Source: Nageia nagi
Lineage: Eukaryota > Pinophyta
Length of the DNA stretch: 64,000 nt
NCBI GenBank assembly: GCA_050084985.1
Contig: JBITNC010000001.1
Location: 128,774,001-128,838,000 of the forward strand
Direction of reading: 5' to 3'
Part shown: in pieces, positions 24,539-37,000 of the stretch
Numbering within the stretch: position 1 is the stretch's first letter
How the letters are laid out: the number at the start of each line of letters is the position of its first letter
Program-made: the position numbers and the translations under genes
Notes under the pieces: generated by a model
What the model was told of the DNA's origin: nothing
The model's database searches: none
Seen by the model: only the letters and a program-made list of their open reading frames with translations

Positions 24539-24553
24539 TTAAGGGGGTGGCAA
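24539..24553 (+). other. Polypurine tract of element D
   Basis: TTAAGGGGGTGGCAA lies immediately before the 3' LTR start TGTTATGACC, the expected place for plus-strand DNA priming. Confidence 0.75.
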
Positions 24554-24823
24554 TGTTATGACCCCATAGCGTGTATTAGGAATAGTACTTATGTTTAGTC
24601 TCATATGCACTATGCATTGGGTTATTTATGTATAAAATCTATTTATAGGGGGTTTCCTTATTATTAAAAAAAAAAGAGAGAGAGAAGAATGATTTGATTT
24701 TATGTGAGAAGTGATTCTCAAGAAGGTGCCCCTTGAAGTAGTGAAGTGATTCCTTATTGTAGAATTAGTGTATTTTTGTAGGAGTAAGCCATAATCTATT
24801 TAAAATCCATTAGGATTGTAACA
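24554..24823 (+). repeat. 3' LTR of element D
   Basis: 270 bp, begins TGTTATGACC and ends TGTAACA, keeping the TG...CA ends that the 5' copy has lost. Confidence 0.92.
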
Positions 24824-25010
24824 GACTCTCTTGTAGTTACCAACTAAGTCTTTAGAGTTTATCAGTACCATAATGAACTCCTTAAGTCCTATAGAGAGGA
24901 GGCTATTAAACTCCTCAGGTTCTTCAAGGCTTATAAGATCGAGTCAGCCTCTAGGTATTCTAATTGCTTTGTAGATATCATGGTTTCTTTAGGGTCACTT
25001 ATTTTATCTA
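24824..25010 (+). pseudogene. Element B archaeal-type RNase H, second part
   Basis: GACTC (second duplication) then LVVTN, ELLKSYREEAIKLLRFF and SRYSNCFVDIMVSLGSLI. The last segment corresponds to 'P..SN..VDALA.LAS', the C-terminal catalytic Asp region of archaeal-type RNase H in Tat elements. One stop lies within it. Confidence 0.85.
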
Positions 25011-25124
25011 ATCCATATCAACACATCTAGCATGTGGAAATTGTGACTTTCAAGGATTCATCACTTAATTCACCTTTGTCTTCCCCTCTTATCGAAGCTA
25101 GTGTTCGTGAGATTTTGGTTGAGT

Positions 25125-26390
25125 CTTGAGACTTATGGTACAAACAACTTCATGAGTATATCAAGTGTAATGCCTTACCTCCTAAAATATTACCCTATGA
25201 GAAGCATGTTATTAAACATCATGTTACTTGATATGTAATTTTAAGAGGTATCCTTTATAAGTAATCTTTTGATGGAGTCCTTATTTATTCACTCAAGCTT
25301 TACAATCAATAAGTCACCATGTTAGATTATCATTATGGTATTTATGGTTGAAAATTCAATGGTACTATTATTTCTAAAAATCTTCTATGAATGGGTTATT
25401 ACTAGCCTACCATGGAACATGATTGTAATGAATATGTTAAGAAATGTGTTAAGTGTCAACAATATGCCCATCTTCAACATGTGCCTTCTCATCCTCTTTA
25501 GCCAATCTAGGCCATATGACCTTTTTCCCAATGGGTTTTTGATCTTGTCAGTTAGTTTTTCCCTCCTCCATTTAGTGATCATAAGTTCATTATTACTACC
25601 ATTGAGTACCTTACCAAGTGGGTAAAAGTGGTTTTGTTAGTCTCTACTATGGGTCCCAAAATTGTATCTTTCATAGAGACTCATATCATATGTTGATTTA
25701 GTATTCTTGCAAGGTTCCTTACTAATAATGGTCTTAAATTATAAGAATCAACATATGAGGAGAATGTGTAATTGATATCACATCAAACAATCATTCTCCA
25801 TGCCTTTTTACCCTTAGGGTAACAGTTAAGCTGAGGCTACTAAAAAAATGATTATCATAATTCTCCAAAAAATGGTTAGTGATAATCATCATAACTGGTA
25901 CAAGTATCTTCTATATGCTTTATGGGCATATCACACTAGTATTTGAATGTCCATGGTGCTAATACCTTTTCTCTCATTTATAGTGTCAAGGTTATCATGC
26001 CTCTTAGCTTGAGATCCCTTCCTTACACATGTCACTAAAGGAATTTATCCCTATGAGGAAGCTCATCAAGCCTAGTTGGACAACTTTACTTATCTTAATG
26101 AGAGGTGCATCAATGTGATCAGCATCATAAGATTTATCAAGAGCCTCTCAAGCAAGCATTTAAAAAGAAGGACTGACTCATGAGTTCAGGTAGGTGACCT
26201 TATGGTTAAAGAGAACCAATAGTAATCCCATTTCGAACCTCCTCTTAGGGACAAGTTTGCCCCTAATTGGCTAGGCCCCTTCATCATTAAGCACAAGATT
26301 GGTTTAAGTGTATATCATCTTGCTAATTTGAAAGGACATAAAGAGTTTAAGCCTATTAATATCATCCATCTTCATCCTTTTGATGCTTGA
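25125..26390 (+). pseudogene. Element B integrase
   Basis: Pieces in order: DLWYKQLHEYIKCNALP and ILRGILYK before the zinc finger; a decayed HHCC finger ending EYVKKCVKCQQYAHLQH (25440-25480); FSQWVFDLVS holding the first Asp; TTIEYLTKWVKVV; FLTNNGLKL, where the second Asp region reads NN; and SISHQ. The C-terminal part gives DKFAPNWLGPFIIKHKI-like, YHLANLKGH and a tail INIIHLHPFDA (about 26385). Stops and frameshifts are numerous. Confidence 0.82.
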
Positions 26391-28847
26391 CATTTATTTG
26401 CTATCATTTCTCTTTGTTGTATTTTAATATTATGTTTTGATTTTACTAATTTCTTTTATCTTCTCATCTATCTTGAGGAGGGGGATGGTACCTTATGTGT
26501 AGGTACTTATCTTCCTCTTAGTTTTTCTATCACTTTGTATCTTTCATCCCTTTATTTACTTTGAATCACCTCATCAAGAGTTGATACTCAAGCCTATCCC
26601 TCCTTTCATGGCTTTGCATCTATGAATACTATGGGGTAGGACCATAGTCACTCAGCTCCTAGACACCTTCTTTCTTTTTCTTCCCTCATTTTTGCATCTT
26701 TCATCACTTTCTATCATTTTTTTTGCTCATGTTAATGTTTGGTATCAATGTTTTTCCTCTCCTAGGGTTGATTATTGGATATTATCTCTCAATCCCTATA
26801 AGAGCAAGTATAATTTTATACATGTGTGAAAATTAATCCCTTATGTACCTAGAGGAGCCCAACCATCATTCCTCCATTTCTTATCTCATCTCATATAAAT
26901 AACATCATTGTATGTCCATTCATGCATCTTATCATCTTATCCCATCTGATAGTTCCTAAGGAGGACACAACCACTTGGGTCATAGCCACTTTGGGTTGCC
27001 TTTCATCATTCCCTTAAATTTGACCATAGGCTATGACTATCATGTTTTTTTAGGGAAATCCTTATGTTGTAGATCAATTGAGACACATTTTGGCCTCCTC
27101 CAATGTTAAATATTTTATCTTATCATTAGCATTTTTGCTATTTTTTTATTTGTATTCTTATGGCTTATCACTTTCTATAATCATGTTTTGGTCTTATTCA
27201 ATTTATTTATCATCAGTATTCATGTTAGCAACTTTCATTTTATCATTTTCATCTCTTTTGGTCATTTATCGCTAGCCCTATGTTGCTACTTGATTCTATG
27301 TGGTGCCTTAGTGCATGTACATATGTACACTATCATTTCTTATCCATTTTATAAACTTAGTCTTTTATGGTCTTTTTATTTCATTTTGAGTCACCTTGTA
27401 TAGTTTCATCACATTTCAAAGTTATTTGTTGCAATTTCAAATTTTAGGGATGCAAGTCCTAAAATTTGACCTTGTGAAAATTGGCTATTTGAATTATTTT
27501 TTTGGTGCATCATATGATCTTCATTTTTAGATATATCTTTTTTTGGTCCTTCATTGATATAACTATGATCATCATGTCAAGTTTTAAGTCCATATCTCAT
27601 TATTTGTTAGCTTTTCAAAACCCATTTCTTATACTATTTGGAATGAACCTTTTTAGTGCCTACTAAAGGTGTCACACCTTGATAAGTTGCCTCTGGTTTG
27701 GACTTAGTAAGTAGGTCGAATGGACTCTAATTTTTGAATTATTTGATCTTGTATTTAGATTGTACAACCACCTATCATATCATCAATACCATTTGTTAGA
27801 TAACAATGTGTTCATTTGTTATTATCCATCGAATTTCACAATTTTCCACTATTTTAAAAGTGTCTTTTTTCACTTTGGTTCAGTTTTGGTCTAAATGGGT
27901 TGTCTTCTTACAACATCTCAACCTAGTATGTGTTTATGGTGATCATGATTAGCTTTGTCAAGCATTTTGAGAAACACTATGTGACATGTTTGTTGCCTCA
28001 TTTTGTGCACCATATTGGATAAAATTTGACATTATTTTGACTACATTTCATCTTATCTTTCTTACCTTTTTAGTGTTGTTTGTCATTGTAGTTTATTTCT
28101 TTATATTATTTAATCATCTTATTACATGTCCTCATTATTCATTTATCTTATTAATTTGATTGAACCTTTTTAAGCATTTAAGTTATCATCTTTGTTTATT
28201 TGTTATCACATTTGTTTTATTACTGTTAACATATTATACTCATTTGTTATTTTATTGTTTGTTATTGTACATCATTTGTATTTGCATCCCATCTTATTAT
28301 GTGTTTTTGTTTCTTTTGTGTGTGTTTAAGCATATAGGTCCATTGTCAAGTGATGTGGTTAAACATGCAAGTTCATGTTATGATTCATTTTATGTTTATT
28401 TTAGGTTCATTAGTTCTTTTAAGTCCCATTTTCATGTTTGTTATATGATCATTAATGTTCATTTAGGGTCCACTTTTAGTTTGTTTCATCCATCCATTAT
28501 CTCATACATAGCATGTAATTGAAAAATACACATAGCATAATAGTAAATGCATCCATCCATGTCAAACATCATAAGCCTATAGAATAGCATCATCTCACAT
28601 AGCAATAATGTCAAAGCAATGCATACATACATATCCATACATGTGTTAATACATCTATAAGCCTTAAATAATACACATTGCATACATCAAAATGTCATAT
28701 GAATATATATATATATATATTAATGTCTATAAATCACATAATTTAGCATGTACATGCTCAAATATATAAAAAATATTACATCTATGCTCATGGGCACTTG
28801 ACAATCCTAATCAAAACTATCATCCTAGTATCCCCATATCATCAAAC
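26391..28847. other. 3' region of element B, no gene seen
   Basis: AT-rich sequence after integrase. A polypurine run (GAGGAGGGGGA, about 26473-26483) is followed by TGGTACC and could be a second or internal polypurine tract. The short hydrophobic ORFs here (e.g. around 27078-28522) are T-rich chance frames and are not called. An (AT)10 run lies at 28702-28721. Confidence 0.5.
28702..28721. repeat. (AT)n microsatellite
   Basis: Ten AT units in a row in AT-rich flanking DNA. Confidence 0.9.
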
Positions 28848-30870
28848 CTATCTAGGGGAGGTAGGTGTCTCGCTTGATCCCTCCCCCTCTCCTTCCCTAG
28901 GTGGTCTTGATGGTCCTCCTAGTGCCTAGGGACCCTAAACATCTCATTGGTTAGCCTAGCCTTGATGGAGCAGTTGCTACTCAATCGTTGCATATTTTAA
29001 CTTATTATGGTAGGTTAATTCAAGATCTGGTGAGTGATTAGATCCTCCTCACATACATGGGCTCTTAGCAATGATACCTATGATCATCAACTACCCCTAG
29101 AATGCAAGCATCCTGGTAGCCTCTCTCTACTATTGATTTAGGGAAATCTAGTACACCTAGGAGGTGACCATCATAGCCTCTATCTGAATCCATGTCTCTA
29201 TCTACCCCTCCCCTATGGTTATGGCCATGACCTACTCTATATATGTGCCCTCCTCTATGCATGGCCCTTGCACTATCTTTATCATTACTAGGAATTGAGT
29301 TTGGTGACATCCCTTTGCCAAGGCTACATCTAATATGCTTGCAGTCTAACCACTAGCACATGTAGTGTATCTCCTTGCATTATCATGGAATCCCTCTATG
29401 CCACTATGACATCCCTCTTAGTAGTGACTGCACCCTATTGGTAAAGGGAAACATCTTACATGCCTAGCACTTGATCATGATTTGCTAGTATCTTGGCCTT
29501 GTGAGCATCTTACTCACCCTCCAAGGTCCCCATTACTACATCCAATGTTGCCTAATTGAATGGCTCATTATCTCCATCCCTTCTCATGTCTAGTAGGGTA
29601 GGCCCTCCTATTTTTGGTCCTACATGTGTACCTATGCTTCGATTAGCTTCACTCCCTCTCCTCCTCCCAATCTTATGGCCCTTGGTGGAGGTTGTGCCTA
29701 TAGCATCCCATCAACCACAACTTTCTACCTTTGAAAATCCCACCATGCTTGCAAATTATGGTCATACTGGCATCATCTATGTCTAATATAGCCCTCACTA
29801 CATTTGGAGCCACATCTGGCTTTATATAGCATCTCCAAGGTAGATCCTTCTATACCTCTATATGCCTTTATAACTTTGGTTTTGGTGGAACATCTTGGAT
29901 GATCCTATGTTTCCAAGTCACTTACTCAAACTTGTAGACCTCCATAACTCTAGGTATCTTCCCACATAGATCATAGGATTGATGTACTCATGCTAGGTGC
30001 TCTTCATCCTTAACCCATGTGATACCTCCTTGCAAGGGCCTCTAGATGATGTCCTCTTCCATAGATTGGCCCACATGCTATGGTGCTAGTTATACATCCC
30101 TTGTAGGGTTGCCTCTTCAATAACTCATGATCTCTAGCCCATTGATGGGTGTAGGGTAACTCTTGCCCTACAACAGGCACCTTTGGATCCACCTTAGATA
30201 AACATTATATATCATATGGAAAGTTATGGGATCATGCCACCTACACATGCTCCCATGCATAGATCTAGATCAATAGGGATCCTATAATCCCCACTCTACC
30301 TCTCTACTTATCTCCAGCTACTAGTATGTTTGATACAAAATCATTGGTTCCTAGGCCTACATCATTACATCCTTTATGATGTCCCTAACAATGTCTAGGA
30401 TATTTCAAGGGATACTATGCCCATTGGTATTTAGAAATAAGAATGAGCTAATAACGATCAAGACCATGGACTCTTGATCCTTCATTAATCATTCATCATA
30501 TGCTACCACATAATCCACTCTACCATGTCTAATGATGGTGGTCTTAGCATCCTCACCAAACATCCTCTGCATCATCTAGCTACTAAATGATGCAACTTTT
30601 AGCATCCTTCCCTAAATGGGAACCCTATAGATCATGTACATTTTCTCAAGTATGATCATCATCTCACCTATAAGGAAGTGAAAGGTGTTGCACTAGCTAT
30701 CCCAATGTGCCACTAGAGTGTAGATGCTATGCCTCATCAACCATGATCATCCTCAGGCATACTACTCCTGCAAAACCAACTACCTCTACCCAAATCCAAT
30801 CTATATCATCAATTGCCTTGTGCACATCCTTCAGTCCTACATTAGTCTTTTTGTCATCTTCTATGAGTTT
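28848..30870 (-). pseudogene. Plant mobile domain (PMD)-like protein remnant, antisense within element B
   Basis: On the minus strand, opposite to element B, a 2-kb decayed frame can be followed. Near 30720-30600 it reads LVAHWDS.CNTFHFLIGEM, MMIILEKMYMIYRVPI.GR, the pattern 'LVERW...THTFHLP.GEMT.TL.DV..L.GL...G' of plant aminotransferase-like (PMD/MAIN) domains. Further on are EDAKTTIIRHGRVDYVVAY, VIVISSFLFLNTNGHSI-type and ARDHELLKRQPYKG segments. The C-terminal part is charged (KAKILANHDQVLG, TLHVLVVRLQAY) and ends with PSRPPREGEGEGSSETPTSP and a TAG at 28848-28850. Known PMD proteins are found both as host genes and inside Mutator-like and Ty3 elements. Here it lies between integrase and 3' LTR of B; it is either B's own antisense gene or a separate insertion. 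About twenty stops make it a pseudogene. Confidence 0.7.
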
Positions 30871-31965
30871 CTATTTTTGTTAAGTCAGTCCTCTTTGCTC
30901 TAAATTAGTTTTTATTCATTTTTTTCTCTAGTATTGTAAGTCCTAATTAGTTATTCCTATTATCTATTTTTATATTTTTCTATGTTAGTTAACCTAAGTT
31001 TTGCTTCTACTTTTAATTGGTCTATAGTTGGTTGGCTAGTTTAAATTAGCTGGTATCCTACAATTTGAATAGTGAATCAATTGGATGACTAGCCAACTAA
31101 TCAATTGGTTCAATTTGAATTCAATCAAGTGCTAACTAGTAGGCTCCTAGCTAGCCCCTAAATTAGAACTAATCTGTAGGCCACTAACTAGCAAATCTAA
31201 AGTCAAGGTCAAAAACCTCATGACTTGTCCATCCTTTTCCCATATTTTTCTATATTTTTTAGGCCTAAAATCAAATTTGGTTTTGCTATAATTATTTAAT
31301 GTCTCATTGTGATCATTTTAATTCTAAGTTTATTTTATTTCACCATTTAGTGTGTGTAAAAAGTGATGCTCTATGTTTGTATTTTATCATACAGTTTTTT
31401 CTCATGTTGTGCAATTTTAACCATTCAAAATAATAATAAAGTTCATTTTCTTTATCAGTATCACTATTCTCCACCTAGACATGCTTTGATATTTACAATT
31501 GGATGAGTTTTTAGTAATTTACTCACTTGTATGGGTAGTCTACTCCTCCTCTTGATGGGCCATGTGGTGGATCCTAATCTTCTCCCATAACCATCACCAT
31601 CTTTCCTCTTTAGTTGTATTCAATCATGGTGCACTTAGGAATAGGGTGGTCTCTCTAGGTTAGAGCTTTGTTCTCTCGAGTGTAGGTGTGCAAAATGATA
31701 AAAATGATTCAAATTTTTTATTTTATTTGGCATGCCTCTTAATCATCACTCTGGTGAGTCAGCTAACATTTTGGCTAGTCTAGTTGATCTTCTAGAGCTT
31801 GGTTAATCCTTTCAATCTATAGCAAGCTAGCTAGTGTTGATTGGTCTATAGCAGGTTGGCTAGTACCTTTTGCTTTATTTCACTTTTTTTCTACATCATG
31901 TTTTCTCATTGATTGACTATATGTTCTAACCCCTATCCTAAATCCTTCTCCCATCCTCCCTACTC
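30871..31965. other. 3' untranslated region of element B, nothing recognised
   Basis: AT-rich; a run of TAGTTGGCTAG-type short motifs at about 31020-31200 and again near 31800-31860 ('TTGGCTAGT', 'GCTAGCTAG') gives it a repetitive look. No ORF or RNA gene. Confidence 0.4.
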
Positions 31966-31973
31966 AAGGGGGA
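31966..31973 (+). other. Putative 3' polypurine tract of element B
   Basis: AAGGGGGA followed by TAGTCTCCC (TG decayed to TA) is the nearest candidate start for the 3' LTR. The alternative is the run at 26473. Confidence 0.35.
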
Positions 31974-34084
31974 TAGTCTCCCTTCACCTCTTTTTTATCT
32001 TATCATGCCTCTTTATTGGGTGTCCTATTGGTGCAATTTATCTCACATTATTCATGCACCCTTCCTTAGTTGAGTTCTTATAATCACTTTTCATCCCCTA
32101 TCTTTACTTTTATTGGTTTTCTCATTATCAATGAGGAAACCAAAAAACATTTTAGTCCTCATCATGTATCTCCTTTGCAGTCTTGAGTAGGTGCATACAT
32201 GTTGTCCTGCTAGGTACCCCCATGAGTGCAATCCATTTTTTACAAAAATGAGCATGTCCATCTTACATATCTTTTAGGCATGATCACTCTAGCTTTTGCA
32301 TCATTTTATCATCTAGCATGGTCTCTTTTTTAGGTATCACATGCATGCATGTTGTGGTCCATCACTTGGTAGGCTTACAAGCCTACAATCTAACTCTTTA
32401 GCTTATTCTTATATGACCTATCATGCACCAAAACTAGACTTGGTTGGACATTCAAGATGATCTTATACAACTATCATGTGTCAAAACCAACTCTCATCCT
32501 AATCACTTTATCCTGTACCCTTCAATTATTGGGGAAAAGCATAATATTTGATCATTTTTCTTTCTTTTCCTTCCTTCGTGTACCCTTCAACTATTGGGAC
32601 AAAGAATATATCATTTGATTTCATTATTTTTTTTATGTTTTTTCATTTTCCCTTTGACTATTGGGGCAAAGAAGAATCGTTGATCTTTTCTTTCTTTCAT
32701 TTACCCTTCATTTGCTAGGGCAAAGTAGAGGCCATTTTTTGTTGTATTTCTATCCAATATTTCCTTTCCAATTATTTTTATGATCCTTCTCTTTAACTCA
32801 ATATTATATGACCTATCATGCCCCAAAACTTGACTTAGGTTGGTCATTTAGGATGATCTTATACAACCTTTCATGTGCTGAAACCAACTCTCAACCTGAT
32901 TGCTTTTTATTTTACCCTTTGATTGTTGGGGTGAAGAAGAAATCATTTGCTTTTGTTGTTTGTTCATTTTTATTTCTCATTACACACACTTCACCTATTT
33001 ATGTACCACATTTTGCATCTCATGAAAATTGATACAAAAATGTGGTATTTGTAGACATGTCAAAATCATTTATTTATCTACCTTAGGTGATTCATGATGA
33101 TTCAAATTTTCCTATAGTTCATTATGATCCCATCATCCCTCCATCTTGTCTTGATCCCACTCACATGGTCAATTTTGGTAACTTAAGTATTTTTTATCAT
33201 CTTGTAGCTTTGGACCCTGATCCACCCACTGATTAGGGGATTAGCTGATTGGTTAGGGTTTAAACCCTAATCAGGCCAGCAGATAGTCTGGTATATAAGT
33301 TAATTCAAAAATGGCTTTCAAAATCACTCATTCACTTTTTTTTAACAAAAAACCCATGATTTTATATATCTATATGCACTTGGATTATCCTTTCTATATC
33401 TTATGCACTTGGATTTATCCATTCGAGCTTTTGGCCAAGATTCTTCCACTTAGAACTTTACCCATTACTTTCAAAGTAACAAAAAAAGAATTCTTATCTT
33501 CTTCTTGCAAGGGAACCTTTGGAAACACATTCTTGGCCTTTGTTTTTGTGGTACTAATCAATATTTTGATTGTTTTTGCATGATATTGATAATACATTCA
33601 AGGATTTAATCATATATCCTTTTTATGCTATTATTGTTACTTTGTGGCATGGTTGCATACTAGTTATTCTAGGCTAGTCTCTTATAGACTTAGGCTAGGA
33701 TAGTTTAGTTTAATTTTTATTTTATTTAATCTATTTTAATCCTATGCTAGTTTGCATTTTAGGCATTATGTTGCTTTCTAATTCCTTGTTGATTCAAGGT
33801 TTGGGGGCTTACAAGCTTGTTAGCTAGCTTTGCATGATTCTAGGGTCTTAAAGACCTAGAACTTAGAAGCCTCCTCTTTTTATCAATGGTAGGTTATTTC
33901 AAGATATGGATATTACATAATAGAAAAAAAAACACTCTAAACCCTCCCTCTCTCTTTATTTTTTTACCATTATCATCTAATCACATTTCCAACAATGTTT
34001 TAGATATTATAGCATGGGCCTTTCCTAAAAGGGAGGAACCCCAAGTGTGGGGTCTACTTAGCTCTCTTGGAGACCCTTTTGGAA
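31974..34084 (+). mobile_element. 3' LTR of element B (left edge uncertain)
   Basis: The right 670 bp (33414-34084) match 1-677 at the window start in the same orientation, so this is the partner LTR. The left edge cannot be tested because the 5' copy is cut by the window; 31974 is proposed from the polypurine tract, giving an LTR of about 2.1 kb. The right edge is within about 10 bp of 34084, where the sequence switches to the ORF of element C. Internal repeats lie at 32400-32960. Confidence 0.6.
32400..32960 (+). repeat. Tandem repeats inside 3' LTR of element B
   Basis: Two copies, about 400 bp apart, of a unit starting TATGACCTATCATGC and including GATGATCTTATACAAC (about 32412-32540 and 32806-32960). 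Within and between them, a shorter motif 'TACCCTTcAaTTaTTGGGGcAAAG' recurs at about 32514, 32580, 32647, 32701 and 32922. Confidence 0.8.
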
Positions 34085-37000
34085 GCTTATGTAGCCTGTA
34101 GGACTATGAGGTTAAAGGTTACAAGGAGAAAAATAAGGGGGAAGTGGAGTTCAAGTACCAACTTAATATCTTTTTGGACTACTCCTTAGAAGCAATTGTA
34201 CATGCATTCATAGTCCCTATTGATTGGACCTTCCATGTCAAGAAGCAAATTGATCTCAAGAAAGAAAAGGATAATTTTTATCAAAATGGAAATGGGATGT
34301 TGGATTGGATTGATGAGAGGTATGAGGGAAGATCCACCAAGCTCCTACAAAGCTATGACATCACCTCCTTTAAGAAATCTCAAGAAAGAAAGGTCCTCTA
34401 GGAGTTGGTTGTTATTCTTGAAAAAAAGAACCACATTGAGGCAAATGAAGCCATGATAAGAATGGAATTTAATATTATTAAGGAACATACATACTATGAT
34501 TTTCCTACCTTCATCGTAAATGAGGTTAGGAAAAATCTATTCAATATTGAAAATTTTGATTTTTAGGCTCTAGTGGAAGGAGGGATCCAGATTGCACCAG
34601 CTACTTTTTCCATAGCACCCACACCAATTTATTTAAGAGTTCCAATGCTCACAAAGGTCCATAAATCATACTATGAGTTCATGGAAAAGTGTTTTTCTTT
34701 AGTGATGTGCATTCTTATAGGAAGAGTCATCAATAGACTACACCAATATATCATGGATGAGTTGCAAGGAGGAAACAAGATAGGAGATTGGTATTTTTTA
34801 AAGAACCATACAATAATAATGAGTTATGTTATTTTTATACCATATTTTTGTATCCTAAATTTGTTACCTCGTAGTTATATTCTTTAGATATGGATAGACA
34901 AATTGTACATAATCTAAGTATGGGTCAGGGGGTATTGCAAACCCATTATCAAAATAGTTGCCCAATATGTAAATTTTAATTTAATATAAATAGGTTATAA
35001 AGAGTAGCTAATTGATTTTATTGTACAAATTTTGAAGTTATATATTGTAGATACCCCCTAGGTATATGACCTGAATGATAAGATGAATAGGATAATCAAA
35101 TCAAATATAAAATGCTTAACATTTACCCATGAAGCTTGATCACATGTAGAATATTTTTCAAATCAAATGGAAGAAGAAGTTAAGGCATCCCTAGAATGGG
35201 AATTTAGGATTATAGATAAGGCATGGATGGAACTTAAAGGTATAAAAAAGTATTGGATTTGGGAGGTCAAGTGTCAAGATTTTACCTTGAACCTAGATGT
35301 TGTCACCCAGTTATGGGATGAGTTGGGTTGTGGCCCCAAAAAAATTGAGTATTTCATAAAATTCAAGTTTGAATACACCACTAAAGAAACTCATGTTGAA
35401 AAATAACACTTTGGTGAGTTTACTTATGATCAATAATAGAATTCCCAATACATGCAGGACCTACTGATGGAGATAGGAAAACTACTTCTAGCCAATTTTT
35501 AGGGGAAGGCTATAGAATATGATCAACCATAGGTGCAAAGGACATAGGAACTATAGAAATTAAAGAGAAAAGAAGAATAAAAATTACAATAGCTATTACT
35601 TACTATGAGTCTTCTCTAAGGAGGAAAACAAGAATCAAGTAACTATCCAAAGAGCAACAGAACTTGAAGGAGAAATAAGTACCAAAAAAGAAGGCACATA
35701 CTAACAAACCATTTACGGTTAAAAAGCACCTAGACCCCATCTTCATAGGTAGTAAGTGAAGAATAAGTAGAACCAAAAATAACCATAAGAGATACAAAGT
35801 TATTTGATATCAAAATTTAAAAAACCTAAAGTACTAACACCATTATTTATCAAGATGTTGAAGAGGAAACAGGGATGAAGTGCAACATGGGGGAGAAAAT
35901 TTACTCGCATGGGTGGTACCACAAAAACAAAAGGTGAAGCAGGTGAAGATGAAGATGATGATGATGATATAAATAAAAATAAATACTTTGAACCAAAAGA
36001 TAAGCCACTTGAAGAAGGGCCTTTACAGATAAATGAGAAGAGGAAGTACATGTAAACCCTCTATGGAGATAGAAACACAAACACCTACCCAAATACTCCA
36101 ACATCAATCTCAAGACTAGGTGCATCCCATCATTCTTTAATTCCTTATTCTATAACCTCACAAGATGAAATAAAAAGTATTTTTTCTACTCAAGTAGTAG
36201 ATCCCATTGATTAGGAAACATTTATTAATAAAATCCCTATGCTCCTAGAGCAATGGGTGAGAATTTTAAGTAAAGTGATAGAAATAGGGGATATTAAAAT
36301 TGTTTAGATGCCCTTAAAATAAGGGTAATTAGAAAAAAACCCCATGGCTACTATAAATGTAAATATGCAGAGTGCTCTAGCTATAGACTAGTCTAGGTTT
36401 TTGGTAAACACTTTCTTGGATACTAGTAAGCATATCCAATCAATGGAGAACAAAATAGATAAGCTCAATAAAAAGATTGACTAGTACAAGAAGGACTACT
36501 CCCAAAAGGATAAGATGGTAGCTAAGCTACAAAATCAAAATAAAGAATTAATTGAAAAGTTGGCCAAGCAAAAAACTAAGCATGAAAAGAGCCTTCAAGA
36601 TGTTAATACCAAGCTAGAGAGCATGAAGAAATAGATCAAAGTCCTTAAGGCTCAGGTAGCATTATTGAAAAATAAAAGGCTCAATAGATCAAAGAGGAAT
36701 TGAAAAAGATAATAGCAAAAAATAAAGTTTTAAATGATGATAAAATGAAGTTGTTAGAAATTATCAAGAATTTCATAAAAACCTTGGTTGAACAAATAGG
36801 AGAAAGATTGATCAACAGTCCTAATTACATCTATTGAAGAATCAAATAGAACAAGCTATCCAATAGTATAATGCTCAAACCACACTCCACAAACTAGAAT
36901 TATCAATCCCAAAATCAATAATTGAAGGATGTAAAGTTGGCTCAAATCCTTAATAAAAAAAGATCTAGCCAAATAACTCCAAGGTCCAGACAAACAATTT

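Larger units (their letters stand above)
22810..24823 (+). mobile_element. Element D: 2.0-kb non-autonomous LTR retrotransposon
   Basis: Two direct LTRs of about 270 bp (22810-23077 and 24554-24823) bound a 1.48-kb interior with a primer-binding site and a polypurine tract, and GACTC duplications flank it. Removing the element restores the RNase H frame of element B, an internal proof of insertion. The interior has no protease, RT, RNase H or integrase, only a gag-like fragment and a tandemly repeated acidic ORF, so it must have moved with enzymes from another element. This resembles the TR-GAG type of non-autonomous plant elements. Confidence 0.92.

Noticed and set aside
27078-28522. Several short hydrophobic ORFs (e.g. 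27078-27275, 28160-28522) that look like membrane proteins
   Set aside because: The DNA is T-rich, and any frame through such sequence gives Leu/Phe/Ile/Ser-rich peptides. There is no start context, no homology I recognise, and other frames look alike.
28702-28721. AT microsatellite as edge of a transposon with TA target sites
   Set aside because: No terminal inverted repeats are visible beside it; an ordinary microsatellite is enough.
29065-29310. His/Gly/Asp-rich minus-strand ORF as a separate small gene
   Set aside because: It lies within the 3' part of the PMD-like reading on the same strand; it is more simply a fragment or alternate frame of that pseudogene.
35800-36125. Minus-strand ORFs with runs of Ser or His opposite element C
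   Set aside because: They are antisense shadows of the acidic GATGAT-type repeat in the element C ORF on the plus strand.
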